This document shows positions 4,685 to 5,320 of a stretch of 5,320 bases of DNA, piece after piece. Position numbers and translations under genes: made by a program. The stretch spans positions 2,378,366 through 2,383,685 of the forward strand of contig CP059261.1 of assembly GCA_013693855.1 (NCBI GenBank), in the 5' to 3' direction. The stretch is from Micropruina sp. (GTDB lineage: Bacteria; Actinomycetota; Actinomycetes; Propionibacteriales; Propionibacteriaceae). Below the pieces are notes generated by a model, which saw nothing but the letters and a program-made list of their open reading frames with translations, made no database searches and was not told the DNA's origin. Position 1 is the first letter of the stretch. Each line of letters starts with the position of its first letter.

Positions 4685-5320
4685 TCAACTTCCTGGGCGG
4701 CGGCAGCGCACTCCGTCGGCTTCCCAAACTGTGTTGTTGTTCCCATCGGTTACTGCGTGGTGTCCCTCCGTCTCCTTGCAGACTGTGTCGGGCGGACCGG
4801 GTGGCGCGCCCGCCACCAACGAGATCACGATCGCGGCGCCGAGGATCGGCAGGAACCCAAGCAGCAGCACATCCCCACCGGCTACCCCGACCTGGATCGT
4901 GGATCTCATCGCCTCGGCGTTGAGAACGGAGTCCCAGCCCAGGCCCAGAGAGTTGTCGTAATAGCCTTCGTCATGCCAGTCGTCATCTCGGGATCCGACT
5001 GATAGGGATCCGTGGGTGGTACCCGAGTGTGAGGCGCCGAGCGCGGTCGTCGTCCCATGAAGCTTGAGCGCGGAGGCGACGGTGTAGGACAGGCCGATGA
5101 GCCCGCTGTTGTGAAAGTGCCCGCGGTACTCGAATGTGCCGGCGCTGGTGAGCGTTAGCTGCACCTCACCGCCGACCGCCGAGACACCGAAGTGGCTGGA
5201 CCTGAACACCCGTCGGGCCGGAAACTCCACGACGGATCCATCCAGCGCGATCCACTCGATCGCACCTCGTTCGAAATGGCTGATCCTCCCCGGAAGGCCA
5301 CGGTCAGCGTCGGTGATGTC
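4685..5320 (-). CDS. Beta-rich protein with GHFHNSG/GSRDDDW motifs and a C-terminal hydrophobic segment (5' end outside window)
   Basis: The frame is open to the window edge and shows the last 211 residues; the true start lies beyond 5320. The first visible residues, LPGRISHFERGAIEW (9-23), resemble the end of an LGFP-type repeat found in actinobacterial envelope proteins; this is tentative. A beta-strand-rich domain follows with SAGTFEYRGHFHNSG (59-73) and SVGSRDDDW (107-115). I recall this motif pair from uncharacterised Streptomyces-type proteins of unknown function. Residues 151-171 (VLLLGFLPILGAAIVISLVAG) form a strong hydrophobic segment. A 40-residue polar tail follows, with two Cys and NNNTVWEADG, ending at TGA 4685-4687. 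Topology is unknown without the N-terminus. It could be a surface-exposed or membrane-tethered protein. It converges on the HEPN-like gene and shares no operon within the window. Confidence 0.7.
   Translation of the reverse strand, partial: DITDADRGLPGRISHFERGAIEWIALDGSVVEFPARRVFRSSHFGVSAVGGEVQLTLTSAGTFEYRGHFHNSGLIGLSYTVASALKLHGTTTALGASHSGTTHGSLSVGSRDDDWHDEGYYDNSLGLGWDSVLNAEAMRSTIQVGVAGGDVLLLGFLPILGAAIVISLVAGAPPGPPDTVCKETEGHHAVTDGNNNTVWEADGVRCRRPGS

Noticed and set aside
4486..4746. 86-codon minus-strand frame as a separate gene
   Set aside because: It overlaps the end of the better-supported gene, has weak third-position bias and no ribosome site, and I recognise no family.

Overview
The window is high-GC actinobacterial DNA. 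The evidence is strong G/C third-position bias in the clear genes, a SigC-type ECF sigma factor, and several starts with the TANNNT-N6/7-RTG layout of leaderless actinobacterial genes. The order cannot be fixed from 5.3 kb. SigC and a possible LGFP-like repeat point towards Mycobacteriales or relatives, while a class C (pilus) sortase tail is less typical of mycobacteria.

Bases 1-2280 form a coherent block. The first 31 bases are the start of a divergent minus-strand gene with a good ribosome binding site. An intact SigC-like sigma factor (118-672, +) follows, overlapped tail to tail by the 3' remnant of a class C sortase gene (593-945, -) that has lost its 5' part and carries a one-base frameshift. 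Next are a divergent pair: a six-helix DUF5134-type membrane protein (969-1832, -) and a small zf-HC2 anti-sigma-like protein (1957-2280, +). Both carry clusters of CXC motifs with the same CGPxCxC core, as in Cu(I)-binding metallothioneins, and the membrane protein also has a Met-rich loop. The membrane protein has a candidate ECF promoter, GGGAAC-N17-CGACGT. SigC has been linked to copper or respiratory-oxidase regulation in mycobacteria and corynebacteria. I therefore infer a copper-responsive circuit: SigC drives the membrane protein and the anti-sigma-like protein reads intracellular Cu(I). This is the most interesting content of the window.

Bases 2281-2662 hold no gene, only two small hairpins and a short direct repeat. 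From 2663 onward the sequence is an accessory patchwork. It contains a possible 41-codon fragment (2663-2788, -), an intact 93-aa protein of unknown function (2802-3083, -), and the C-terminal half of an IS110-family transposase with a frameshift (3170-3663, +). A frame-broken gene follows whose restored protein has an R-x4-H HEPN-like motif (3724-4402, +). After about 280 bases of uninterpreted sequence comes the 3' part of a minus-strand protein with a beta-rich GHFHNSG/GSRDDDW domain and a C-terminal hydrophobic segment (4685-5320).

Four separate one-base losses break otherwise well-preserved reading frames (near 912, 3250, 3996-4001 and 4261). They may be real decay in a mobile-element-disturbed region or sequencing errors, three of them in or beside short G/C runs. 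All family assignments come from reading motifs; no database search was run.
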